Of a stretch of 64,000 nt of DNA, positions 29,201 to 39,902 are shown in pieces. Position 1 is the stretch's first letter. Every line of letters starts with the position of its first letter. The translations under genes and the position numbers were made by a program. Below the pieces are notes generated by a model. It was not told where the DNA came from. It did not search any database and saw nothing but the letters and a program-made list of their open reading frames with translations. Origin of the DNA: Tricholoma matsutake (taxonomy: Eukaryota > Basidiomycota > Agaricomycetes > Agaricales > Tricholomataceae); assembly GCA_026075535.2 (NCBI GenBank), contig AP026538.1:5518001-5582000 (forward strand), given 5' to 3'.

Positions 29201-30471
29201 ATAGAAAAATCCTGCTCCTCTACAACTTCTGACTTGATCTCCTCTGCAACCTGATCCTTCACTTCCTCGACATCTACAAGCACCAACAAGTCTTGGAGGA
29301 GTTCATCTCGCCCCTCGGGGGTGAGCATGCGGATATCCTGACAATGGGGACACACTCCAGCCCTGTGCCCAGTTTCCCCACAGCGGTAGCAGAGATCCAA
29401 CCTACACGCATGGCTGCAGGCTGCATCAACATCCATTGGTACTGGGACATTGATGGCTGGTGTAGGAGTCTGACGAACAGGAATGGGGTTAAGGCAGGGA
29501 AGGGTTTGATTGAAGGTGTAGGGTGCATGAGTGGTAGTTGGAGCATGAAATGCAGTGTTAAACACCGCATTTGTGAGTCGGTTCTTGTCACAGAGTGAAG
29601 CAGCTTCATACCAAGCATAGATATCATCGTCCGCTGGGTGCCCTTCCAACATCTGTGCAATCTGGTCCTGAATTTCTTGGTTGAGGCCCCGTCGGAACTT
29701 CACCACCACTGGTAGCCCACCCCCATATCCTGCCATGTCCACCAAATCCTTAAACTCATTGATATAATCGTCCATGGATCAACACACCTGGTGGTAAGAG
29801 GGTGACTCAAGTTGTGTCACTGCTCAGTGGCGCTCATTGAGGGGACAAAAGTGGTGTACAAACTCGGCTCAAAAGTCACCCCAAGTGGAGAAAGGTAGAG
29901 AACCGAGTTCTTTAGTTTGATGCAGAATACGGTCCACATAGAGATAGGTGCGTTCAGATTTCATGTATGTGAAGGCCCAATAAATTTTTGCAGCCTCATC
30001 AATGAATTGATGTGACTGGAGACTGATGTATAACTCACAGGAATTAAGGAATGCATGTCCCTGCGCATGTGCACCATTAAATTCAGCAGGGGGAGACAGT
30101 TTGATCTGGGCACACTCTTTAGTGGGCACGTTTGGCAGTACGTCATTGTTGGGTGTGCTTGGAGTCGCAATGGGGGGAATATTGGTCATAGGGTTAGTCT
30201 GGAGGGTCCTGACAAAGTTTTTGATTGTAGATTTAAGCAAATTGATTTGCGCGCATATTCCAGAAACATCACTTTCAAGCGGGTCGAGGCACTCTGATGT
30301 GTCCATGTCGCTAGGGGGCGCATTTGATGAAAATGGTGGTGCAGTAAAGGCGAGACTGTCTGGAACGGTGTGTAGGGAGTCTGTGGAGCTTTGGGAAGCG
30401 TCATCCACTCTGTACCTGCCTATCTTGGGCAGTGCATTCGCGATTTCGGGCCTTAGGGGAGAGTTTTCTAC
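29188..30471 (-). pseudogene. Gypsy B Gag with zinc knuckle
   Basis: Gag is covered by two frames. The first (29869-30471) contains a capsid-like start (IKLSPPAEFNGAHAQGHAFLN). The second (29188-29775) carries MDDYINEFKDLVDMAGYGG and a CCHC nucleic-acid-binding knuckle CYRCGETGHRAGVCPHC (about 29340-29395). The break near 29776-29868 contains stops of the TGA type. An open frame running past 30472 reads into the LTR and is not protein. Confidence 0.8.
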
Positions 30472-30894
30472 TATAAGGGCAACCTCAGCCTCTAGCAAAG
30501 GGAAATCCAAAGTTAAAATTATACTACATATTACAGGGATTGGATGCACCTAGCAAAGGGAAATCCAAAGAGAAAACTCTAAGGATCCCTTTGCCAATGC
30601 CCAGTATATGTGAAGACGACAAAAATCAAATAATAACCTAAAAATAGAAAAGGCAGAGATAGGCAGATCAAGGCCGCCAAATGACATCATACCAAGGGGT
30701 AGATGTTGGAAGGGGTGCTCCACCTCTAAATATAAAACTGTCAACATGTACAAACATGATAGAAAGGGAAATTAGTAATAAAATCTGGAAAAATCATAGA
30801 AAATGAAGAATAGAAGGAAATGAAGTGAGGAAAAATATAGAACAAACATAAAAAATAGGAGAAACACACAGGGCACCCCCCTAGTCCCATTACA
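30472..30894 (-). repeat. Gypsy B 5' LTR
   Basis: A 423-bp partner of 24871-25294. It lies next to TSD GTTGC at 30895-30899, after which the Gypsy A frame resumes with EDVHKVSN. Confidence 0.9.
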
Positions 30895-30899
30895 GTTGC

Positions 30900-32190
30900 T
30901 GACCTTGTGGACATCCTCCGGCGCCTGGTGCTCATTGGCATGAGATGCCTGGCAAATTTTGGCAGCAAGGAGGTTGTCCTGTGCTTCCTGAACATTGAGG
31001 TGGACACATGTAATGATGTCATGTGCAGTGATCTGCTCAGTGGTGGCATTTTTGGCAAGGGGCACAATAGGTGGGATGATGCATGGAGATCAGCCGGTTT
31101 TGAGTTGGAAACCAGAGAAGCCAGTGGATGCATTCATGGTGTTCATGATGGCAAACCGTACATGGGGGAGTTTAGCTAGCCAGCCCTTCTGGTTGTTGTC
31201 AACATGGGACCGAATGGCTTGGTTCACAGTTTTGTTTGTCCGTTCACTGCTGCCATCAGTTTCGGGGTGATAGGATGTGGACATTTTAGTTTAACACTGG
31301 TGAGCTTGTGGAGTGCAGTCCAAAGGTCAGCAGTGAAACATGCATCTCTGTCAGAGATGAGGTGTAGCATGAGGCCATTTTTGCAGTACCATTCATTAAA
31401 GAGCACAACAGCGACCTGGGCAGCGGTGTATGAGGAGTGAATGCCGGTGATGTGTATGTCAGCACTGAGGAGGTCTGTCATGGTCATGATGGTGTCCTTT
31501 CCATTCTCCTCTGGTAGTGGGCCAATGAAATCCAGGGCAATGATGTCGAAGCAGTTGTCAGGTACTGGTAGTGGGTGCAAGGGACCAGTGGGTTTCGTGG
31601 TCTGGTTTTTGTTTCACTGGTACTCAGTGCATGATGGGATGTATGCATTTTCCAAATCCTGGCGCATGTTTGGCCAGTAATAAGAGCCGCAGAGGGATTC
31701 ATAGCTTTTGTCAAAGCCGAAATGGCCCAAGGTATCATGTGCCAGGTTGTAGAGTAGTTTGCGTACCTTGAGATCTTGTGGGATCACAAGTCGGTGGCTG
31801 ACATAGAGGAGTTGATTGGTGAGGGTTGCCCCTTCGATGATCCTCATGTCAATATCCTTCATAAGTTGTTTGGTGAAGGAATCAGTCTCATAGCTGGTGA
31901 CAATGGCATCGAGAAGTGATTGGTCTGCGGCAATGTTTAGTATGCCAGCAGCGTGTGTAGCCAGTGCACTGTGTGTGTATGCGATCGCGCAGGCAGCAAG
32001 GCATGCATCTGGTGTGGGATCAGGCATGTGGGATAGTGCATCTGCAGTGGTGTTTTCTTCACCACAGATATAGGTAATGTTGTAGTCAAAATCAGCCATG
32101 TACAATGCCCATCTCATTTGTCATCTCAACATCTCCTTCTGTGGTTGGAAGTATCTGAGTGTTCAGTGGTCAGTGAAGACCTCGAAATCA
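30900..32190 (-). mobile_element. Gypsy A: RNase H, integrase zinc finger and core
   Basis: The older host element resumes. At the upstream end is RNase H (FEVFTDH*TLRYFQPQKEMLR*QMRWALYMADFDY, both stops TGA in place of Arg), with ADALSHMPDP at about 32020. The integrase zinc region (HDTLGHFGFDKSYESL...YYWPNM) follows, then the core with DFIGPLPEENGKDTIM, ISDRDACFTADLW and STSYHPETDGSSERTNKTVNQ, then FAIMNTMNASTGFSGFQL. RT, protease and Gag are absent because the element is truncated at about 32190. Codons from here connect to 24865 across Gypsy B. Confidence 0.85.
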
Positions 32191-32219
32191 TGTTTTGTAG
32201 GCTTGTATTTGCACTGATT

Positions 32220-32410
32220 TGCTTCACAGGTCAACACTATTCGACCTGTGCATGTTTTTCATGCCTGTAATTACAATAGAAAGTACAATATATTTAATAA
32301 AAAAACAGTGCAGGTCAACATTGTTTGACTTGCAGACATTTCTTAAGCTTGCATTTGGTTTGCAGGTCGACACTATTTGACCTGTGCATGTTTTGCATAT
32401 GAAATTTGGT
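32220..32410. repeat. Palindromic AGGTC...GACCT units
   Basis: Two near-identical units (about 32228-32266 and 32361-32399), each with an inner palindrome AGGTC-AACACTATTC-GACCT followed by GTGCATGTTTT. A third degenerate unit (CAGGTCAACATTGTTTGACTTGC) lies between them. This looks like subterminal repeat of a DNA transposon that truncated Gypsy A. No coding part is seen. Confidence 0.6.
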
Positions 32411-32445
32411 GAGAAAAAACCCTGCACCTCATGACATGGACGTTT

Positions 32446-32620
32446 GGGGGTAAGACCAGTCTTGGCCATTTTTTTGGGGGCAACCGAACTGGTGTGGACT
32501 GGTCCTACTCAGTTTGGTTGCAGTTGCCCCATATTTGGGTCAGTCCGGTTGCAGTTGCAGTTGCCGGTTGCCCCTCTTGGGGGTCAAAAGACTGGACCAA
32601 ACTGGACCTTCAAACACTAT
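32446..32620. repeat. GGACTGG-rich dispersed repeat, copy 2
   Basis: Relative of 130-305, with the same words (ACTGGTCC, GGTTGCAGTTGCCCCAT) and the same ending TGGACCTTCAAACACTA. It abuts the truncated LTR of Gypsy C, implying insertion into, or recombination with, that LTR. Confidence 0.6.
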
Positions 32621-32624
32621 ATTT

Positions 32625-32789
32625 GTACATTGTTGTTACTGACATGCTCATACATGCACATACATATTGATGTGTGTGAAATAAAATTTCCACGCTATCA
32701 AAGTGTAGCGTCATTCGGCGTAATGTAGCGTAATTCGACATAATAAAATAAAATGAAATTTTATTAGGTAATGGGGCTGTTTCCTAACA
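32625..32789 (-). repeat. Gypsy C 3' LTR, truncated
   Basis: 165 bp that match the inner end of the LTR at 46865-47229 (TTGTACATTGTTGTTAC to GGGGCTGTTTCCTAACA). The outer part of this LTR is missing. CpGs survive here (GTAGCGTCATTCGGCG) where the partner has TG or CA (GTAGCATCATTCAGTG). It is followed at 32790 by the purine tract of the element (minus strand AAAAGGGGGGTAA). Confidence 0.8.
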
Positions 32790-34478
32790 TTACCCCCCTT
32801 TTATGCCTCGACTTCCAGGCGAGAAAATATTGTATCTGTCCCCTCTGTGAAATTTTAGTATGGCCAGAATTTCATCCCCTCATATACCATTCTCGCAATG
32901 TGACATGGAGCATTTGGATCATGTTTAAAGAATTGGGCAATCACACTATGCACTCACTTACAATTCTCTTTGGGTTCCCACAAATTATTTCTGTTGGTAT
33001 AGTTCTTCCACTTTATTAAGAACTCCAATTTATTCTGTCGAAGATGTGAGTCTAGAATTTCTTCAACTATATATTCTGGAGCACCTTCTACTATTATCGG
33101 AGGTTGTGGAGTGGTTTGTTGGCCAGGAATAGTGGGTGGGTGGTAGGGGTGTAGGCAGGAAATGTTAATCTCAGGATCAATTTTGAATGATCAGGGCAAT
33201 TTTAGCACTACCACATTAGGCAAAATTACTTTAGAGATTGTGTATGGGCCAACTTGTTTCTCCATAAGTTTCCTAGAAGCTTGAGTACAATCTGTGTGTC
33301 GCATCATGTCATCATGTGCTTTCATCAATGCCACCTCCACTTCTTCTTGTACCTTTCACATCTTAGATACAAAGTCTTCTACCGATTGTACATTAACTTC
33401 CCTTTGGGGTTCTATTCCCATGCGGGGATGATACCTGTAATTAGCAAAGAAGGATGACATGTGAGTAGCCAAATGGAATTTATTATTGTGGGAAAATTTG
33501 GCAATTGCCAACCATTTGGGCCAGTCAGTTTGTCAGTAATTGACAAACATACGTAGGTACTGCTCCAATTCCTGGTTCATTCTCTCTGTCTGCCCATCAG
33601 TTTGTGGGTGATATGCTGTAGATAATTTAGTTTGAATCCCCAATATGTTGTTTAGTTCTTGCATAAATGTGGAAGCAAATTGTGGTCTGCGATTGGAGAT
33701 AACGGTATCCGGTAATCCATGTAACTGCCATACCTGATTTAGATAGAGGCACACCAAGCCCAATGATGAGGTTTCTGTAGTAGTAGGAATAATATGGACC
33801 TCTTTCATGAAGTGGTCACATACTACGAATATTGCATTGTACCCTTGAGCCTTGGGTAATCTGGTAATAAAATCCACAGATATATCTCACCATGGCACTT
33901 TAGGTATGGGATTCAGCATTAATTTCCCTGCAGGTTTCTCTGGAAATTTCTTCCCCCTCATGCACATATCACATCCATCCACATACCCCAACACATATTT
34001 AGAAATTCCAGGCCACCAATAATTTCTCATTACTAATTCCAACATCTTCCATCTTCCTGGGTGTCCAGCAGTTGGCATATTATGATGTAACCAGACAATC
34101 TCCCTTCACAAATCCTGATCCTTCAGTACATACACCTTTCCTCAGAATAACACCAACCCTTGTTCCTCAGCCCATTCATCTCCTTTAATATTACCTTTCT
34201 TCTCTCCCTTCAGAGCTTCCATGGCTTTCACTACTTCATCGTCCATTTCTGAACATTGTCTAATTTTAGACAACATTTCCAATTGTCCTCCTCCACCCCC
34301 CTTTTGTGATCAATATGTCTGGATAATGCATCTGCTTTCCTCATTAAGCTTCCTGCTTTATGAACCAAGTGGAAATTAAAACATGATAGGAATAATGCCC
34401 AACACACTTGCCGGCAGTTAAACTTTTTAGCGGACATGCAAGTATTGCAGATTTTGATGATCCATCCAGATCTCAATC
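32790..34478 (-). mobile_element. Gypsy C: RNase H and integrase, interrupted by Gypsy D
   Basis: Minus-strand pol of an old Gypsy. RNase H (CMSAKKFNCRQVCWALFLSCF, 34231-34476) has ADALSRH. The integrase zinc region (HPGRWKMLE...CDMCMRG) follows, then the core 33533-33877 with DFITRLPKAQGYNA and STAYHPQTDGQTERMNQ. In the core motif the catalytic Asp is Asn (VISNRRPQFAS for ISDRGPQF). Several further stops fall between 32790 and 33530, where the integrase C-terminus would be. The element continues at 41607 across Gypsy D. Confidence 0.85.
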
Positions 34479-34483
34479 TGATG

Positions 34484-35049
34484 TGTTAAGACTATAGGTC
34501 TCAACTCAGCCTAGTTGTATCGGGTTCTATTTGGGACTTGGTGCTTCCTAAGTTGATACGGCTATCCATACTCAGAGGCTTTCTGAGTAGACCATCTGTT
34601 CGTGTATCACAGTTGGAGGCTTTCCAACTGTCGAGTTTGAGTTATCACAACTTAGAGGCTTTCTAAGTTGTTGAGTGTTCTGGTTGAGTTTAAGACCGTT
34701 GGTTGAATTAGGTCAAGCTAAGGAATACAGGCAGTATTACTGTAGCTTATATACGGTTCAGAGATGTCTATCGTCCAATTGGAATACGAGATCCTTGTCA
34801 AGTAATAATAGAAAGAACAATAGAACAATAACCCTCATGCCTGGCATGAGGCATCCAATGTCACAGATCTGATGTCAAGGGTCCAATGTCAAGGACTGTC
34901 GCAGGACAGCCAGTCAATCAGTGGGAGTCAGATCGGAGGGTCCCTATCAGTCTGGGTTGTGTCGTGAGTGGAGGGAAAGAAAAATGAAATACCCAGTCTT
35001 GCCAGAGTATGCTTTAGTCATTGCAGGTTACGATAGCAAAATTGTAACA
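34484..35049 (-). repeat. Gypsy D 3' LTR (566 bp)
   Basis: TGTTAAG...GTAACA ends. It lacks a 75-bp piece present in the partner. The partner carries TCATGCCTGGCATGAGG and TCATGCCAAGCATGAGG flanking that piece and this copy has one, consistent with deletion between the short repeats. Confidence 0.92.
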
Positions 35050-35117
35050 TCACCCTCTCTCTATCTTCAAAGTCACTGACTTCAATTACTATCTTGTCAG
35101 ATTGGGGTGTGGGGGAA

Positions 35118-35432
35118 TCAGTTGGAGCGTAGCAGTGTTCCCAGTTCTCTGTGTTCTCCGAGCAGGAGCCTCTTTGCCAGGCCATATCCACTCTCTTCAT
35201 CATAGTGGGTGTTCCACTGGAGGTCAATCCACAGGGGTCTGCTCACACCTGCTAGTGGCCTCATGCCAGGGCGAAGCCCCGTCCGTTCGACGTAGAAGTC
35301 CTCAGGGAAATAGTCTTCATCATCAAGTTCTCCTTCGAAGCACCATTCCTCAAACTGTGTCCTCACCCAAGTCAGGTCCACCTTCGTGCTCCTCCAGGTG
35401 AAGAGGCAGCATCTGGGACAGGTTGAGGACAC
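35118..35432 (-). other. Extra frame between pol and 3' LTR of Gypsy D
   Basis: A 104-codon open stretch without a clear ATG, rich in acidic and aromatic residues (WVRTQFEEWCFEGELDDEDYFPEDF, read in two parts). It lies between the chromodomain and the polypurine tract, where most chromoviruses have no coding sequence. It may be a third ORF or chance. No homologue is recognised. Confidence 0.35.
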
Positions 35433-35445
35433 CCTCCTGATCTAG

Positions 35446-36147
35446 TCATCCCTTGTTATCCAGAAGGGAATCCCATGTGGGCATAACCAAGAGGGTCTGC
35501 CTAGGAGTACGTTCATTCGTGGTCCCTGGTCGATGACTGCCTGTCCAGTCCTCGCTGTGGTTCATAGTTGATTCTGTGTGTGCAGTGATGATGGGGTGGG
35601 GAACATCTTGTGTTTTCTTTGTATTCAGTTTGGTGGGCATTCTGGTCTGGGGGTTCTACAGCTGTCGTCACTGTTTATATGCCCCAAGGATTCTCTTGGC
35701 GTGTTTCAGGTTTCCCTTGGGCTCCCACGAGTTCTCCAAGGTTGGGTATCCGACCCACTTCACTAGGAAGTGCATGGTCCTTCCTTTCTTCTTGTGTCTG
35801 ATGATTGCTTCCACTTTGTACTCTGATTCGCCTCCTATCAAGTCAGGCAGTGGCTTTGGGAAGTTTGGCCCATGTGTCTCGGTTTCTTTATATGGGGAAA
35901 GGAGTGCCATGTGGAATACCGGGTGTATTTTCCACTGTTCTGGTAACTTCAGTTGGTAGGAGAGTGGGCTCAGGACCTTCTCAATAGTGAACAGTCCTTC
36001 TCTTTTCGGTGTCAGCTTCCTTGTTGTATGTGTCATTTTGAGGTTTTTCGCTTCTAGCCACACCCTGTCTCCTTCTTTGAATGGGGTGAAGTGCCTCATT
36101 GTTCTTTCTGCCATCATTTGTCTGGCCAACTTGTGTGTTGCACTCAC
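35446..36147 (-). pseudogene. Gypsy D integrase C-terminus and chromodomain
   Basis: Reads DRVWLEAKNLKMTHTTRKL and FTIEKVLSPLSYQLKLP, the integrase tail, then VEAIIRHKKKGRTMHFLVKW and VGYPTLENSWEP, a chromodomain (35668-36147). A short low-complexity tail follows. The boundary to the integrase core (36178) is a TGA. Confidence 0.85.
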
Positions 36148-36177
36148 TTCATCTCGGGCTCATTGTAGTGCAACAAT

Positions 36178-37137
36178 TCACTTCTCTATTGCCAGTATGT
36201 TTGTTTTCAGATATGGGAGTGGGATTGCCTTGGGTTCATAGCCCATCATAAGGTAGAATGGGGAGTTCTTCTGTACAGAGTGTGTTCTTTGGTTGTGCAT
36301 GAACTCCGCAGTTGGGAGAAGGTGCTTCCAATTCTCCTGATTGTTCAAGCAGAAGATCCAGAGGTACACCTCCACCTCTTGGTTCACCTGTTCTGTCTCT
36401 CTGTCAGTCTGGGGATGGTATGCTGTGCTCATCACCAGCTTGATTCCAAGCAATCTTCCTAGCTCCTGGAAAAGCTGTGAGGCAAATCTGGGATCCCTGT
36501 TGGAGATGATCTTGTCTGGGAGGCTGAATTGCTTGTAGACATTGTCTAGGTAGAGGGTGGCTGCTCCCAATGCGTCCACAGTTTTCCTGCAAGGGATAAA
36601 AATTACCCCCTTCATAAGACCATGGTCTACCATGACCATGAGTGCATCATAACCACCGGACTCGGGTAGGTCAGTTATGAAGTCCGTTGTCACCATCGCA
36701 AATGGTCTCATTGCTTTGGACTTGATCGGCTGTAGTGGTGGTGTTGTCGGGTGGGTGTTGACCTGCATCTGCTGGCATGTTGTGCATCCAGCGACATAAT
36801 TCTTGATATATGTCATCATCCCTGGCCACCAGTAGTCTCTTCTGATCAATTCAGTCATTTGCCATTGTCCTGGGTGTCCGCTGGTCACCCCTTTGTGGTA
36901 TTTTTGCACCAGTTTCTTCTGTAGTTCTCCATTGTCGGGGACATAGCATCTGTCTTGGAAGAATAGAAGGCCATCTTCTATCTTCCAGTCTTCTAATGCT
37001 GATCTTATCAGCGGTGCTCCCTTGGTTTTCAGTGCTTCGATCGCACTCTTTACCAGATCATCTTTCATGATGCTTCCTGTGAGTAGATCATGCATTTTGG
37101 TGTCAATGAATTTCACAAATACCGTTTCTGGCAGCAT
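36178..37137 (-). pseudogene. Gypsy D integrase core
   Basis: A 319-codon open stretch. The zinc region is HKGVTSGHPGQWQMTELIRR...CTTCQQMQ. The core has VTTDFITDLPESGGYDALMV and STAYHPQTDRETEQVNQEVE. The central motif reads IISNRDPRFASQLF, with Asn instead of the second catalytic Asp, so it should be inactive. Confidence 0.88.
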
Positions 37138-37278
37138 TGTGATGTATTCATTGTCATTGTCTTCTGCCAGTATGTGGTCTGCTCTTCATGATAATGCATT
37201 GCTCTGTACCATCTGGGATCCAGGTACATGGATGAGCTGCAAGTCAAATTCTGATAGGAATAGACTCCATCTTGCCTG

Positions 37279-38457
37279 TCATCTGTTCAGTTTCTGCACT
37301 GTCTGGAAGTACGTCAGGTTCTTGTGATCCGACAGGATTACCACTGGGTGTCCTGATCCCAGTAGGTAGTGTCTCCAGGTCTCTAGCGATTGCACAATGG
37401 CTAGTAGTTCTCTGTCATATATCTCGTAGTTCTGTTCCATTGGTGTTAGTACATGCGATATGTATCTGCATGGATGCCAGTCCCCATTCATGTCCCTTTG
37501 TCTCAGCACTCCTCCTGTAGTGTGTTTCAAGGCATCTGATTTGATTGTGAATGGTTTCGTTGGGTCTGGCATCAGCAGTACCAGTGCTTCTGCAAATTTC
37601 CTTTTCAATGTTTGAAAGGCCTGTTTGCATTCTGTTGTCCAGTTGAATGTCTTGTCTTTTTTTGTCAGTTCATTAAGCGGTCTGCTTGTCTCTGCAAAAT
37701 GTCCAATGAATTTCCTGTAGAAATTCCCAAATCCCAGGAAAGATCTGACTGCTTTTACGTTTGTCGGGGTGGGCCAATCCTGTATACCTGCCAGTTTTGT
37801 GTTGTCCATTGCAATTTTGTTGGGTCAGATGATCAGACCCAAAAATTCCACTTCATGGACATCAAACTTGCATTTCTCTGGCTTCAGGTATAGGTCATTT
37901 TCTGCCAGTATTTGCAGTACCCTTCTTGTCCTTTCCTGGTGTTTGTTCTGATCCTTGGAGAATATCAGGATGTTGTCCATGTAAATCACGAGCCATCCTT
38001 CTCCAATCATATCACAGAAGATCTTGTTCATCATTGCCTGGAAGGTCGCTGGTGAGTTGCATAATCTGAAGAACATCACCATTGGTTCAAACAGCCCTCT
38101 GTTTGTCTTAAAGGCTGCTTTCCATTGATCACCATCTTTTATCCTGACGTTGTGATACTCCCATCGGATGTCTAGTTTTGTGAACCATTTCGCCCCCCTC
38201 AGTTTGTCCAACAGGTCCCCTACCAGTGGCAGTGGGTAGGTGTTCTTGATCGTGCCATTGCTCAAATACCTGTAGTCCTGACATGGTCTCAGGGCATCCA
38301 AGTCCTTCTTTGCAATGAAGAAGAATGGCAATGCCATGGGTGATTTTGATGGTTGGATGTATCCTTTTTCTAAGCTTTCATTGAGGAACTCGTCAAGTTT
38401 CTTCTGTTCCACTGGCGACAGTGGGTACACCCTGCAATCCTTTGCCATGAAGTCCAA
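37279..38457 (-). pseudogene. Gypsy D reverse transcriptase / RNase H
   Basis: The RT fingers and palm (37825-38457) have [31 protein letters not shown] and [15 protein letters not shown]. The catalytic box is [10 protein letters not shown], with the second Asp changed to Asn. A TGA at about 37822 splits off 37279-37809, which holds the thumb ([18 protein letters not shown]) and RNase H with SDHKNLTYF. Confidence 0.88.
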
Positions 38458-39069
38458 TTGAGTTCTATCGCATGGTCCCAGGGTCTTGATTCTGGGAATC
38501 TTTCTGATGCTTCTTTCTCAAATATCCATCGGTACTCCTTGTATTGTTCCGGGAGTAGCTCATCCAGGGTCTCCTTTTTTATGCGTCAGGTGTTGTGAGA
38601 CCAATGTTTTTACCCTAATCCAGATATTTTGTCCATAAGCATACTGTGGTCATCCTTTTGCTTTCACAATCTGAGAGAGTGTCCTTGTTGCTTGGGAGTA
38701 CAAGTACCTTGGTTTGTCATACTCCTCCATCAGTGGTGATTTAGTCAGTTCGAATATTCTGATGATGGGTTTTCCTTGGATGTAGGCAACTCATAGCTCG
38801 TCATCTGCAATCTTTAGTTTGGGTGTCCCTTCCAGTTGTTCTGTTGCCTGTTCCATTGCCTGTTTGTGGTTTGCTGGTGCTGGGTTTTCCTTCCCAGTGT
38901 CTTCTTTGTCTTGTGGCCCAATGGGCTCTGCATTCTGGAGAGTAGTGATGGTGATCTCTTCATCGCCTACTTCTTCGATTGATGCTCTCCTTGTTTTGAT
39001 GGGCATCTTGTTCTCTCCCCATTTAGTTTGGAGGGTTTCTCCCATCTTCCTTGCTTTAGCGGCAATTCT

Positions 39070-39813
39070 TCAGCATAGTGCTAGCCATTCCTCATTTGCT
39101 GGTTTCTTTTTGAGGGCAAGCTTCTCCAATTCTTTAGTGGCTACCCGGCGCCACATCAGTCGCTCTTCTTCTTTTGCCTTTGTTTTGAGTTGCATCTTTT
39201 CTCTTGCCTTGGCGACCATCCTCTGGGCCCACGCCCATTTTTCTTCTTTTGTCATCTCTTTGAAGGTTTTCCCTTCTTCTTTGACTATCTTCCAGTGCCA
39301 TGCCAGATGTTCATTGTTGGGTTTCTCCATTTGCACCCTCCCGATGAGGGTTTTTCCTTTCCCAAATGAGAATTCAGGGTGGGTTCTGTCAGTCCTTTGG
39401 AATTGGAAGGTTCCAATTCTCCAGTCAATCACTGGATTAATTCTTCTGAGCCATGGCAGACCCAGGATGATCAATTCTTTTCCCAATCCTGCAATGAGGA
39501 AGGTCGCCAGGAAAGATCTTCTGTTGATTGTTAAGAATCCCTTGGCATAGTGGGAGATCTCCCCTTTCTTGTTCAGGGTTCCATCTATGTTCTTGACCTT
39601 GATCATTCTTTCCAGGGGGTGTAGCTTGAATTTGCCGCTTTTTGCAAATTTGTGGCTCATGAATATTCCTCCTGCTCCTGAGTTGAGCAGGGCTTTGGTT
39701 TTGATGGCTTTCCCTCTGCCTGTTCCTATCACTTTGACATCGAAATGCATAGATTGATTCTTCAAAGTGGCTAGTAATACAGAGCAGGCAGAGAGTTCGG
39801 TGGTACCTGGCAT
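39070..39813 (-). pseudogene. Gypsy D protease region
   Basis: The active-site motif is ALLNSGAGGIFMSHKFA (about 39650-39700), where LDSGA is the family rule, so the catalytic Asp is Asn. It is followed by GLPWLRRINPVIDW, a normal Gypsy protease feature, and a Lys/Glu-rich linker to the RT. Confidence 0.85.
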
Positions 39814-39902
39814 CGAGGCAGGCCACCTCTTTAAAAACCCTCATCTCTGATTAAGGCAAGAGCTTTCTCTTTCCCTTCTTTGTCAAGTTCTTTCATGATT
39901 GC

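Larger units (their letters stand above)
24871..30894 (-). mobile_element. Gypsy B chromovirus, complete with two LTRs
   Basis: A 6-kb LTR retrotransposon in Gypsy A, flanked by TSD GTTGC (24866-24870 and 30895-30899). LTRs are 24871-25294 and 30472-30894. In sense orientation they begin TGTAA and end CTTATA. A polypurine tract (GAGAGGGGGTAA) abuts the left LTR. Gag, protease, RT, RNase H, integrase and chromodomain follow in the normal chromovirus order, interrupted by a few TGA codons. The LTRs are nearly identical in length and differ at few sites, so this is one of the younger insertions. Confidence 0.92.

Noticed and set aside
38819..39550. 243-codon plus-strand frame in Gypsy D
   Set aside because: Lies antisense to the protease-linker region; Ser/Phe-rich composition is the reverse of a Lys/Glu-rich coding strand.
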